This document shows positions 40,976 to 51,234 of a DNA stretch of 64,000 bases, one piece after another. Where the stretch lies: assembly GCA_047602755.1 (NCBI GenBank), contig JBLKOM010000003.1:124001-188000 (forward strand), in the 5' to 3' direction. The notes below the pieces were generated by a model, which was not told the origin of the DNA, ran no database searches, and worked only from the letters and a program-made list of their open reading frames with translations. Positions within the stretch are counted from its first letter, which is position 1. The number at the start of each line of letters is the position of its first letter. This DNA is from JACJVV01 sp047602755. GTDB taxonomy: Archaea > Nanobdellota > Nanobdellia > Woesearchaeales > JACJVV01. Both the position numbers and the translations under genes were made by a program.

Positions 40976-42307
40976 ATGGACATACAACAAAATCAAAATG
41001 AATATGAATGTAAACTAGTTGAATATGTGATAGTTGCAAGAAGAAGTGGATTTAATGATTCTCAAATTATTAGAAAATTCCAAAAAAATAATATCCCAGA
41101 GAATACAATTAATAAGATAATGAATATTAGTTTGAATGGGAATAATCAAAATAATAATTATACAAATAATGAACAAAGTATCAATAATGAAGATTATGAA
41201 CAAAATAATATAAATGAAGAGTATTATAAAGATTCAGAACAAATAAGTGTTACTAGACAAGAAAGAAGTATCAATTCTCAGCCTGAACAAATTCAGAGTA
41301 ATGAAACAGAAAATATTAATAATAATATTAATAATAATCCAAGTAATAGCATTAATAATAATGCAAATGATAAACTAAGTAAAGATAATAATAATAATAA
41401 TAATAACAAATCAAAATTATTAAACAAAGAAAATTATGATAGAGATAAAGATACTTTTACACCTGAAGAATTTGAAGAATTAGAAAAGAAAGAAAATAAA
41501 GGTAAATTAAGTAATATATTTAAAAACAAATCAAATAATAATGATCAAAATAAAAAAGAGGGCTTAGATAATTTCTATATTAATTACAACTCTGAACAAA
41601 TATCAAAAGAAATACATCATTTACAATCAGAGATTGAACAAGAGAATATAAATGAAGGTAAATTAGAAGGAAAAATAGATATTATTAGTCAGAAAAATAA
41701 AGATATTCAAGAAGAAATTGATCGAATACAAGAAAAAGTAGGAGAATTAAGATCAACAGTAATTGGAAGAGAAAGAATGTTCAATAAACTTGAAGAAGAC
41801 TTTTCGACAGTAAAATATATTGTTAATACGTTTAAACCCGAGATTATTGAAAAAAAATTTTCTGATAGTGAACAAAATTCAATGAAAGTAGAATCAAGAT
41901 TAGAAAAAATTGATTTACAAATTAAAAATTTAAATAATAAATTAAATGAATATTCTGAGTTAATGAAGGGAATAAAAGATTATGAGAATGTTATTAGAAA
42001 ATTAGAAGATATTAAAAAAGAAGAAAAAAACATAGAAAAGATTAAGATTGATGTTGAGAAAAAAGGTTCAAAAATTGAAATAATATCTCAAAATTTACAA
42101 GATTCGATAAAAAAAATAAATCAAATTGATTTAGTAAGCAATAATAATAAATCATCAATCAATGAAATGATGGTATCGCTTGCAAAAATTGAAAAACAAA
42201 ATGAGTTTTTAGTTAAGAAAGAAGATTTTGAGAAACTTAAGAGTGATATCCAAATAATTAAGAAAGTAGTATATGATAAAGAAATTAATAAAATAATTAA
42301 AGTATAA
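40976..42307 (+). CDS. Asn-rich coiled-coil protein with N-terminal helical motif
   Basis: A 443-residue protein in three parts. Residues 1-50 hold a three-helix motif (LVEYVIVARRSGFNDSQIIR, then NNIPENTINKIM) resembling the very C-terminus of the giant protein at 51235. Residues 50-190 are low-complexity Asn/Glu/Ser with runs of Asn encoded by AAT/AAC. Residues 200-443 are a long coiled coil (EEIDRIQEKVGELRSTV and others). It recalls FlaC/D-like archaellum accessory proteins in general layout, but no true match is claimed. ATG at 40976 preferred to the GTG just before it. AGGTG sits immediately upstream. Confidence 0.65.
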   Translation: MDIQQNQNEYECKLVEYVIVARRSGFNDSQIIRKFQKNNIPENTINKIMNISLNGNNQNNNYTNNEQSINNEDYEQNNINEEYYKDSEQISVTRQERSINSQPEQIQSNETENINNNINNNPSNSINNNANDKLSKDNNNNNNNKSKLLNKENYDRDKDTFTPEEFEELEKKENKGKLSNIFKNKSNNNDQNKKEGLDNFYINYNSEQISKEIHHLQSEIEQENINEGKLEGKIDIISQKNKDIQEEIDRIQEKVGELRSTVIGRERMFNKLEEDFSTVKYIVNTFKPEIIEKKFSDSEQNSMKVESRLEKIDLQIKNLNNKLNEYSELMKGIKDYENVIRKLEDIKKEEKNIEKIKIDVEKKGSKIEIISQNLQDSIKKINQIDLVSNNNKSSINEMMVSLAKIEKQNEFLVKKEDFEKLKSDIQIIKKVVYDKEINKIIKV

Positions 42308-42413
42308 TATACTAAATTATATAACTAATTTCTTAGCTTTTTTTAAAATAACTTTTATTTTGTAAAGTATTATTTTTTAATATATAATTATAAGAAATAA
42401 ATTATTATATTAA

Positions 42414-45400
42414 TTAAGTTGACTTTTCTTTAGATTTATTAAAATACTCTTGAAATTTAGACATAAAATTATCAACGAAATTAACAAATTTAAATCGGAA
42501 AGAATTAGAAATATGAGGCATTATTCTTTTATCAAGATAGTTTATCATTTTCTCAAAAATTACTTTATGACCGTGTAAATCAATTTCATCAATTTCTAAA
42601 AAAAGCTTTTTAGTCTCCTCTAATGCTTTATGTGCCTTTAAGTAATCCTTATTAAGTAAATCAATATTAACAGCTTTGATTCTAATTAATATATCGTATT
42701 CATAATGATAAACTTGATCTGATTGAGTTGATTCATGATTTTTAGGTGATGATGTTACTGAATTATTTTCATAAGACATATTGTTTTGTAAAATTTGATG
42801 CAATTTAGTAAGCATTACTAACTCTTCGTCTAGCATACTTCTAACTTCTGGGCTAATTTCTTCAAATTCTTTTTTGTATTTAAGATAATTAGAATATGCT
42901 TTATTATATTCAGCTAAAGCGGCCTTATAATCTTTTTCATTGATTAGTCTATTAATATAAAAAGAATGCATTCCTAGTGAAAGAACAGCGTCATTAATTT
43001 TTGAATTCTTATCACTTACAAGCAATAATTTTTTATTTCTAGATTCCTTTATACTCATATAAGTTACAAACGCTATTATAAGAATAATTAATAGTAATAT
43101 TACCATAATTATATATAACATTCTTTCATCAAAACCTGATTTTAATACTTCATCATCTTTTGAGATCATTAAATATTCATCATCATAATAAACAAAGAAT
43201 AATAATGAATCTAATTGACTCCATTTAGCAAGCATGGAATTATAATCTTCAGTAATTCGACCAATTTTATAATTAAGAATAAAATTCTGATTCGCTCTAA
43301 GAGTTACATTACCCATTATAAGATTTCTAGGAATATTAATATCATTTGATATTTCTGGATTAAAACTGTGATATAATAACAAACCATCTGAGACTGAGGC
43401 AGAATGTGAATAGTCAGAAAATATGTTAGTATTATCCATAAAATAAAATGTAATATCGTGATCACAATTATTTGTTATAATAACTTTTACATCTAAATCA
43501 TTACCTTGATTGAAAATACGTTTATAAGATCCTAAACAGTCATATAATTCAATTAATTCATCTTTATAATAATCAATATAATTATCAAATAGTATTCCTA
43601 AGTACTCTGAATAAGAGCTAAATAGCTCTATTCTATTAATATCTAAACTAATAGTATAGTCTGATTCCCAAGATGAATATATAGATGGAAATTCTGTGAT
43701 ATTTTCGCTTGGTTGTACAATTCTTGGAGGAATTAATAGAGCAGAAGAATCACTACCACCGCCACTACCTGGCCCATCAGTTGAAGTATCATCTAAAGGA
43801 GTATTTCTTACAACTGTAGAATTTGATTCAAAAAAACCACCTTCAAAACTAGTAGAATTAAAAAAGACATTTCCTGGATTTAATATTTTTACAGGGATAT
43901 AAATACTATATTCTTTATCATTAGTAACTTTAGGGAAAAATAAAGATATAAGTGTATTATTTATAATAGAAAAATTAGCTATATCTGTCTTATTTTCTTG
44001 TAAATGTGTAACATTAACAAAATTAATATCAATATAAGATAAATTATATTCATATTGAGTAATATTGATATAATTAATATCAATACTATTTATTTGATTG
44101 TCAAAAGTAGATTGTGAGATATTTATATAATTTATATCAAAATAAACTGGTTCAATAAATGTATCATTTCGATTAAAACTTAAATTAGCCATAATATTTA
44201 GATTATCCATTGGTGTTGTTATAATACTACATAAAAGTACAGTGTCACTAGCATAGCTAAAAATACATTCTTCTGATTTAATAATATTAGAATCATCACT
44301 TAATTCAATTGTTAAATTAATTGTATGGTTTTGTGGAATATCTAAATTATTTTTATGCACTTCAAAAGAAACATTAACAAATGGATAAGATAATATTGTT
44401 TGATTAATATTAGAAGCTATTTCAAGTAATATATAGCTACTTTCAATCGAACTATTTGTAGTAAAAGTAAAATTCAAATTATCATTATTAGAAATATTTA
44501 TAATTGCAGATTCTTGATTAACATCTAGATTAGAAGATAATGAAGCAATTGATAAATCATCTGTGAAATTATAAGGTAATAACCTTTCAAGAGATATTTT
44601 TAAAGTACTATTAAAATTGTCTTGAGATAATAAATCATTCTTACATATGAAATTATCTGACAAATTACATAAAACTGATGAGATATAATCACTTTCATTG
44701 TAAAAAAATAATTCTGCTTTAATTATATGATTAATAGGTAATGAAGAAGATAAATATAATTCTTTCTCTATAGAGATCATATCATTTGAAGAAATATTAG
44801 TATGAATTGATGTAATATTAATATAATTATTATAGTGATATGAATCTGATAAAGTAACAGTACCTAAATTAAAGTTAGAAAGGTTTAACAAAGCAGAAGC
44901 ACTATTAAGTCCATAATTACTAGTTATTGTATCAATTGAAGAAATAGTCTCTAGCAAATTTATAGGAGATAAACGACGAAGATAAAGATTAAGTACACTG
45001 TCTACATCATTATTAAATATAGAAGATACTTCACATCTATGAGGAAATAAAGTAATATCGCAATTTTGAGATAATACTTCTAAACCATTATTAAATATTT
45101 TTAATTCAGCTTCTAAGATATGATCGTCAGGAATAACAGAACTTTGGTTAAGAAATACATCATAAGTGATATTACTTATTGATTCATTAATATTAGGATG
45201 TGATGAATTTAATTGAAGAAAGAATTCAGAGTTATAATTATCAGTATATAGCCTAATTGATAGATCATCATCATTACTTATATTTAAAATTCCAGAGATA
45301 GGGTCTATAAAAATACTAGAGTAAAGAGAATTAATATTATTACTAGTAATAATATACTCTGATATTGAGGGTAATATTATGTCCTCATCTATTATCTCAA

Positions 45401-48400
45401 TTGAGGAATTATCATAATCAATTTCAATGGTAACATTTGTTTGATTAATATATAATATATCAGTTAAAGTAACTGTCAAATTTTTTATTTCATCGACATA
45501 TCCTTCTATACTATTAATACTTAAAGACAAAATATCAGGTGTTGAACTCAAAGAAATAGTTTTTATTTCATATATATTATCTGATTCGAATATTATTGAT
45601 ATATCAGCACTATCATTTAAACTATCTTTTAATAAATAGTAATCAATGGAAATATTAATTAGTTCTTGATTTAAAAAACTATCAACTAAATAATTATTAT
45701 TATTAAACATTAATGTATCTGAGCTACTAATATAAGTGATATTAGTTATATTAATTTTTGATTCATTCGAATAAATAGTAATATTAAGATTATTTATATC
45801 AAAACCTTTTGTATTATTAATAATAAAAACTCCTGTTTTTGGTTCATATAAGCGTGATGTAACATTAAATAAAGTTATAATATCAAAACTATCATAGTCA
45901 ATAATTATTGGAAAAGAAAAGAAATTTGAACCATTATAAGCAGATGAAAGATTAAAACTAAGATTATCATCATATGATTGAAATGGACTAAACTCTATTG
46001 TAAAATTAAAATAAGAATTACTAAAAATACGGGGGATAATTATTTTTGTAGAGTCCCATATAAAATCATCATTAAAATTAGATGTAATATTAACTAGATT
46101 TGCAATAGATAATATATCTAATAAATCAATCTCAATATCATTAATTGGAAAATTAAAATAGTTGAATAATGAGAAATTTATTGAATAATTATTTTCCTCA
46201 TTTAAGAATGAACTTGAAGTATTTATTAAAGTTGTAATTGTATCTTTAAAGAAAACATCAATATTAGTAGTATTTCTATTTTGTAATGTTGCTGAACATG
46301 TTATTTGATTAAGATTCGCACGTGTAGCATTAACTATGAATGATGCACTAACAGTCTCACTAGCAGCAACACCAAGTATCCTAATGGTATTATCTCCTAT
46401 AATAGTAAAATCAGTTGTTAAAGAAATATCAACAAATGTGCTAATGTCATCGTTGTTTGTAACATAACAAGTTGCATTAATATATTCATTTAAGTAAGCA
46501 CTATACAAGTCATCTTCAACTTGTGTAATATTTAAATCAATACTTACACTGAAATTTTTTGGAGAACGTTCTAAATAATTCTCAAGAATATCATAATAAC
46601 TCTTAATTGCTTTATATTGTTGTAATGGATTAATACAAGTAAAATGCTGAACACTATTAGTATCAGTACCTATACAATAATCTTGGAATGAACTTTTAGG
46701 TTTATCATTAAATAAAAAATTACCAATATCAACTAGATTAACATCACTTGTATCATCTTCAAATACACCATATGCAATCCATGTAAGACTTAGCAAATTA
46801 TAGAATTTATCAACAGAACAATTGCCACCATGGCATTCTGATTCTGTATCGTTAATGAAATTAATTATTCTATTTTTCGAGGTTTCATTACCAAATAAAT
46901 CATATAATTTAAGAAAAGATTTAGCAACATACATATCATCAGCTAAATCATAAAGACTTTCAGATAAATTAAATAATTTAAAATATAATGTTTGATCACC
47001 TGTAATATCATATAGATTTCTAATTGCTGATATATACTTATATTGTTCGTGTGGACTATTACATGTAAAATTATTATCCCATATATTACAATCTGAGAAA
47101 GAATTACTATTTGATAAATAAACGAAATTCTTAGAATACTTAATTGGTTGATTGGATATATTAACAAAATAATAATTTGTATATCCATAAACTAGACTCA
47201 TTGCACGAAAAATGGGTGTTTTTAATATATTAGCAATATCAGCCTGATTAACACTACAAAAAAAGTCATAATTATAGGGATCGCAAGTTGAATATAAACC
47301 AGTTTGATCAATAATACTATTTGATAAACTTGTGATAAATTCTAGTAAAGAAGAGTTATAATTAGCTGCATAAGATAAACCAGCTATATAATTACCTTGC
47401 CAAAATTCATATCGACATGAAAAATCATTATTAAATATATTACAATATGATAAAGAAGGATTAGATGAAAATAATTCTAACTTATTCTTGACATCAGGTA
47501 TTGTGTTAGCATCAACAGGAATTACATGTGTAAAAACATTATTTGATTCTGGAAAACGATATCCATTATCATCTTCAAAATAATACTCAATTAAAACGGA
47601 ATCTGTTGAGAAATCATATTCAATAATTCCATTACCTAGATTTGATAAGTTTACATAATCAAAATTTATCTGATTTGAATCTTTATAATATAATTTAGGA
47701 TTTGTAAGTATTGATGAATATTTAACATTAAAAAATAAATGTGTTTCATTTCTACCAAGATAATTATTACCATAAAAACCAATTGATGAATTAGGTAAAA
47801 TTCTTGAACTATAATATGAGCTTAATGTAGCTAAAGCTTGATTTAGGGCAGAACTACATTGAGAATTAGCACATAAATCTAAGATTTTTGATGATAAATT
47901 TAATATTTTATTCATCGAATAAGAATAACGTGATAAATTTACTTGCCCAATATTATCAACAGTAACTTCTAATTTATTATAACTAATAATATATGGAATG
48001 TATTTAATTAATCTAGATTGTGATAATAATTCGGTTTGAGAACAAGATGTTAAAATGCATTCATCAATTATTTTTAAAGCATAATTCTCTGCATATAATC
48101 TATACTCTTCATTTAAAGTAATTAAATAAGCTTCTGACAAACCCATTACAAGGTCAACGGTAGATATAAAATAATCTGAGTTATCAGTAACAAATTTTGA
48201 TAAATTAGACATAATATAGTAATAATTTAGATCATTTGTATGCTTATACGCTTTTGCATAAGCTAATATCATATTACCTTGGGCTCTACTACTTTGATAA
48301 CTATCACCTAAAGTATTATTTCCAATAGTACAATTAAAGTTATTTTCCCATACATTACATGTTGTTGAGTTACCTTTGACAAAGTTAATAGCATATGCTT

Positions 48401-49103
48401 TAAAAGAATTATTTCTAGTATAAGAGTAAGAATCGAATAATGCAGAAGAAATTAATCCTTGTCTTTCTGCTCCCTGCATATCAAAAGAGACACCACAATT
48501 ATAATCATTTTCTCTATTTGGGTCACATCGATTACTACTATAAGTTGCTCCTGATGTCCAATTGTTTATTAATAAATTATAACTTAGCTCAAGATAATCA
48601 TTATTTTTAGTTAAATAATGTAATAAAGCAAATCTTTTAATTTGTGAAGATTGTGTTGTTTCAGGCGTACAAATAAATTCATGATTATTAATTACCTGGC
48701 AACCTGATGATGAATCATTTGTACCATAATTATTAATTGCTTGATCAAAAATAGGATGATTATCAGTAATTATTGTATAAAAATAACCTTTAGATGGAAT
48801 TCGCTGTGAAGTTATTGTATTATTCACATAAAAATGATAAACGCCTTGTGTTTGAATAAAATTTGCAGGAATTGTAAAATTATTTCCTTGTCCTGAAGTA
48901 TTATACCACTGTAAATCATTAGGTCTTTTATAATATAACATAAAATTATTAACAGAATCATTCATTACTATTGTTATATCTTGGTATAAATTAGTACTAC
49001 TTTCGACACCTATAAAACTAATTTCTGATCCTAAAACGAGTCCAGATAAAATAGGTATTAACAGAATACTAATTATTAAATGATGTATACTTTTTACCAT
49101 CAT
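42414..49103 (-). CDS. Giant surface protein with single membrane helix and cytoplasmic helical tail
   Basis: A 2,229-residue protein. A signal peptide (1-25) is followed by an N-terminal 900 residues of helical repeats containing recurrent Cys pairs in a C-x-(I/V)-x-(D/N)N-x-F-x-C pattern (CNVWENNFNC, CNIFNNDFSC, CNIWDNNFTC), reminiscent of alpha/alpha-barrel carbohydrate-active or lyase domains. From about 900 to 1,800 the sequence is a series of beta-sandwich-like repeats dense in N-glycosylation sequons. One membrane helix lies at about 1,990-2,012 (MLYIIMVILLLIILIIAF), then a 215-residue charged helical cytoplasmic tail. Last gene of the three-gene surface block, with AGAGGT immediately before its ATG pair. 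Likely a cell-surface adhesin, S-layer or polymer-binding protein. Exact family unknown. Confidence 0.75.
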   Translation of the reverse strand: MMVKSIHHLIISILLIPILSGLVLGSEISFIGVESSTNLYQDITIVMNDSVNNFMLYYKRPNDLQWYNTSGQGNNFTIPANFIQTQGVYHFYVNNTITSQRIPSKGYFYTIITDNHPIFDQAINNYGTNDSSSGCQVINNHEFICTPETTQSSQIKRFALLHYLTKNNDYLELSYNLLINNWTSGATYSSNRCDPNRENDYNCGVSFDMQGAERQGLISSALFDSYSYTRNNSFKAYAINFVKGNSTTCNVWENNFNCTIGNNTLGDSYQSSRAQGNMILAYAKAYKHTNDLNYYYIMSNLSKFVTDNSDYFISTVDLVMGLSEAYLITLNEEYRLYAENYALKIIDECILTSCSQTELLSQSRLIKYIPYIISYNKLEVTVDNIGQVNLSRYSYSMNKILNLSSKILDLCANSQCSSALNQALATLSSYYSSRILPNSSIGFYGNNYLGRNETHLFFNVKYSSILTNPKLYYKDSNQINFDYVNLSNLGNGIIEYDFSTDSVLIEYYFEDDNGYRFPESNNVFTHVIPVDANTIPDVKNKLELFSSNPSLSYCNIFNNDFSCRYEFWQGNYIAGLSYAANYNSSLLEFITSLSNSIIDQTGLYSTCDPYNYDFFCSVNQADIANILKTPIFRAMSLVYGYTNYYFVNISNQPIKYSKNFVYLSNSNSFSDCNIWDNNFTCNSPHEQYKYISAIRNLYDITGDQTLYFKLFNLSESLYDLADDMYVAKSFLKLYDLFGNETSKNRIINFINDTESECHGGNCSVDKFYNLLSLTWIAYGVFEDDTSDVNLVDIGNFLFNDKPKSSFQDYCIGTDTNSVQHFTCINPLQQYKAIKSYYDILENYLERSPKNFSVSIDLNITQVEDDLYSAYLNEYINATCYVTNNDDISTFVDISLTTDFTIIGDNTIRILGVAASETVSASFIVNATRANLNQITCSATLQNRNTTNIDVFFKDTITTLINTSSSFLNEENNYSINFSLFNYFNFPINDIEIDLLDILSIANLVNITSNFNDDFIWDSTKIIIPRIFSNSYFNFTIEFSPFQSYDDNLSFNLSSAYNGSNFFSFPIIIDYDSFDIITLFNVTSRLYEPKTGVFIINNTKGFDINNLNITIYSNESKINITNITYISSSDTLMFNNNNYLVDSFLNQELINISIDYYLLKDSLNDSADISIIFESDNIYEIKTISLSSTPDILSLSINSIEGYVDEIKNLTVTLTDILYINQTNVTIEIDYDNSSIEIIDEDIILPSISEYIITSNNINSLYSSIFIDPISGILNISNDDDLSIRLYTDNYNSEFFLQLNSSHPNINESISNITYDVFLNQSSVIPDDHILEAELKIFNNGLEVLSQNCDITLFPHRCEVSSIFNNDVDSVLNLYLRRLSPINLLETISSIDTITSNYGLNSASALLNLSNFNLGTVTLSDSYHYNNYINITSIHTNISSNDMISIEKELYLSSSLPINHIIKAELFFYNESDYISSVLCNLSDNFICKNDLLSQDNFNSTLKISLERLLPYNFTDDLSIASLSSNLDVNQESAIINISNNDNLNFTFTTNSSIESSYILLEIASNINQTILSYPFVNVSFEVHKNNLDIPQNHTINLTIELSDDSNIIKSEECIFSYASDTVLLCSIITTPMDNLNIMANLSFNRNDTFIEPVYFDINYINISQSTFDNQINSIDINYINITQYEYNLSYIDINFVNVTHLQENKTDIANFSIINNTLISLFFPKVTNDKEYSIYIPVKILNPGNVFFNSTSFEGGFFESNSTVVRNTPLDDTSTDGPGSGGGSDSSALLIPPRIVQPSENITEFPSIYSSWESDYTISLDINRIELFSSYSEYLGILFDNYIDYYKDELIELYDCLGSYKRIFNQGNDLDVKVIITNNCDHDITFYFMDNTNIFSDYSHSASVSDGLLLYHSFNPEISNDINIPRNLIMGNVTLRANQNFILNYKIGRITEDYNSMLAKWSQLDSLLFFVYYDDEYLMISKDDEVLKSGFDERMLYIIMVILLLIILIIAFVTYMSIKESRNKKLLLVSDKNSKINDAVLSLGMHSFYINRLINEKDYKAALAEYNKAYSNYLKYKKEFEEISPEVRSMLDEELVMLTKLHQILQNNMSYENNSVTSSPKNHESTQSDQVYHYEYDILIRIKAVNIDLLNKDYLKAHKALEETKKLFLEIDEIDLHGHKVIFEKMINYLDKRIMPHISNSFRFKFVNFVDNFMSKFQEYFNKSKEKST

Positions 49104-49234
49104 ACCTCTTTTTTGTAATTATTTTTGTTTTAAATTATAGTTTGTTCCAAACTTTTGTTTTAAACTATATTTTGTTTTAAGTTTTCTTTAAAAATTTAGT
49201 CTTGTTTTAATTTTTTTAATAAAAATTAAGTATA

Positions 49235-51229
49235 TTATTTTAATTTTTCAGTTAATGATTGAAGATATATTTCAACAATCTTAAATTTACCTTCTTTAAG
49301 TTTATTATAAGCAAGACTGTAATCCATTTCTAAATCTTCTTTTGTACTTGTATCTGATATTTTATTTATCTTTTCTTTGATTTCTTTTAATTTTGATATA
49401 TATTTATCATATAATTTTAGATCACTCTCAGAAAGCTTAGGAGGATTATGTAAAGGTGGCCTAAACCCAATAAACCATGGTTTTGCATTATTATATTTTG
49501 GATTTTGTACCAATGCTACACCTATACCCATACGTGTTATTCTTTTCGAATAATCAGCACCATATTTTTTTGAGATTTTATTTATATCTGACATGTTTTT
49601 TGTGTTTAACTGAACTTCAGTAAGGATATTACCACCGATTACTTCTTTAAAATCGGAACTTACTTGTGATGCCATAACTAAACCAATACCCCACTTCCTA
49701 AATTCACGACAAGCTTTTGTAAGTGCAGAGTATCCTGATCCATCTATTGATTTATCAAGAAGACGATGAACTTCGTCAAAAACAACAACTAATTTAAGAT
49801 TAGAACTTTCTTCCCAATGCTTTGCAAATAATTTATCAATTATTTTTGTGACTGCTTTATTGTATTGTGAAATTGAAAGACTAGATAAATTAAAAATTGT
49901 TGCTTCTCCATTATTAAGATATTCTTCAAACTCAACTTCAAATTTATCATCTTTTGGATTAAATATTATTCCTTTGTAACTTTTAGTATCATCTTTACTT
50001 AATCCAAATTTTGAGTAATGTTGCATAATATTATTATCTTTTAATGGACTTAATAAACCAGTCCATTGAGCAGTAGGATCAAAAATAACTACTGGAATCT
50101 TTTTTTCTAATGCTTCTTCAACAATTATACTTGAAGCTACTGATTTTCCACTACCTGTACTACCTGCAACTAACATATGTGTAGTTAAATCATAAGTATC
50201 AAAAAAAGCATCATGAATAGTATCAGCAATTTTACCAACTTTTAAGGAACTATTTGATTTAGAAGGTAATAGTTTAAAATTAGGTAAAAGATATCTTCTT
50301 TTAGATAATCTTTTTTGCTGTATAAAGAAATATAACTTAATTAAAAAATATGTCAAAGGTAGTCCAATCAAAATAATTAAAAATAATCTAAAATATAAGT
50401 ATGAGAATAATGACTGTTGAATAGAAATTATTTGTGAAATCTCTTGCGTATTATCACCATCATTTATTATCATTTTAAGTGATAGATCACCAAAATAATA
50501 ATTTGTTTTCAGATAATCATTTATTTTGAAAGAATCTAGCAATTCAAATCTTCGACCAGATACATCATATTTTTCATATATTACATACTCATTTTGATCT
50601 GAATCTATCAACAAAATTCTTACTGTTGCGTCATTTACTAAGTAAGAGAAATAGACATATGCACGATATACTACTGGTTTTACAGTACTTAGTTGTGAAG
50701 ATAAGATATGTAATTTTGGTAACGCAAAATTTGTATCTTGACTAATTATATTTATAATATATGGTATGACCTTTACTTCATTGTTATTTGAAACTTCAAT
50801 ATTTCCATTGTAAATACCTCCCATATCTTCAAAAGCAGAGAAAGTTATTTCTAAAAATCTTGAAGAATCAGCATCTATAAATACAGCACTAGCATCAATA
50901 TCTACAATGGAGTTATTATCTACTATTATATTATAAATTTGAGATTCTAATTCATATGAATTAATAATTAGCCTTTGAGTAAAAGAAGAATTTTTATAAA
51001 CATACATATCAGGAATTTCTAGACCTGCATTAAATGAAATACCTCTACAATCAATAGGGCAATTGTCAATATTTTCACCTATAGAACAAATACCATCACC
51101 ACATATTATCTCAACAATACTCCCATCTGGTGAAATATAATATCCTATTTGAGCAAATGCTAAAGAAGATAATAATAGAATTAAAATAGGAAGAATAAAT
51201 ATTCTATTTTTACCTTGGAAATATCTCAT
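49235..51229 (-). CDS. Membrane-spanning HerA/DUF87-type ATPase with small ectodomain
   Basis: A 664-residue protein. A signal peptide/anchor (1-26) is followed by a Cys motif CGDGICSIGENIDNCPIDC (about 39-57), then beta-sandwich ectodomain(s) to about 270, one membrane helix (about 275-302) and a cytoplasmic HerA/FtsK-like ATPase. Walker A GSTGSGKS lies near residue 360, FDPTAQWTGLL follows, Walker B is VVVFDEVHRLL, and there is a sensor-like ASQVSSDFKEV. HerA relatives form hexameric pumps for DNA or proteins. The cytoplasmic half is closely similar to the end of the giant protein upstream, and the two are separated by 5 nt, with GAGG of the upstream gene acting as ribosome-binding site. 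Shared Cys motif also in the giant. Confidence 0.88.
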   Translation of the reverse strand: MRYFQGKNRIFILPILILLLSSLAFAQIGYYISPDGSIVEIICGDGICSIGENIDNCPIDCRGISFNAGLEIPDMYVYKNSSFTQRLIINSYELESQIYNIIVDNNSIVDIDASAVFIDADSSRFLEITFSAFEDMGGIYNGNIEVSNNNEVKVIPYIINIISQDTNFALPKLHILSSQLSTVKPVVYRAYVYFSYLVNDATVRILLIDSDQNEYVIYEKYDVSGRRFELLDSFKINDYLKTNYYFGDLSLKMIINDGDNTQEISQIISIQQSLFSYLYFRLFLIILIGLPLTYFLIKLYFFIQQKRLSKRRYLLPNFKLLPSKSNSSLKVGKIADTIHDAFFDTYDLTTHMLVAGSTGSGKSVASSIIVEEALEKKIPVVIFDPTAQWTGLLSPLKDNNIMQHYSKFGLSKDDTKSYKGIIFNPKDDKFEVEFEEYLNNGEATIFNLSSLSISQYNKAVTKIIDKLFAKHWEESSNLKLVVVFDEVHRLLDKSIDGSGYSALTKACREFRKWGIGLVMASQVSSDFKEVIGGNILTEVQLNTKNMSDINKISKKYGADYSKRITRMGIGVALVQNPKYNNAKPWFIGFRPPLHNPPKLSESDLKLYDKYISKLKEIKEKINKISDTSTKEDLEMDYSLAYNKLKEGKFKIVEIYLQSLTEKLK

Positions 51230-51234
51230 TTTTG

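Noticed and set aside
46943..47188. 81-codon minus-strand frame inside the 2,229-residue gene
   Set aside because: Out-of-frame shadow on the same strand with no start signal of its own.
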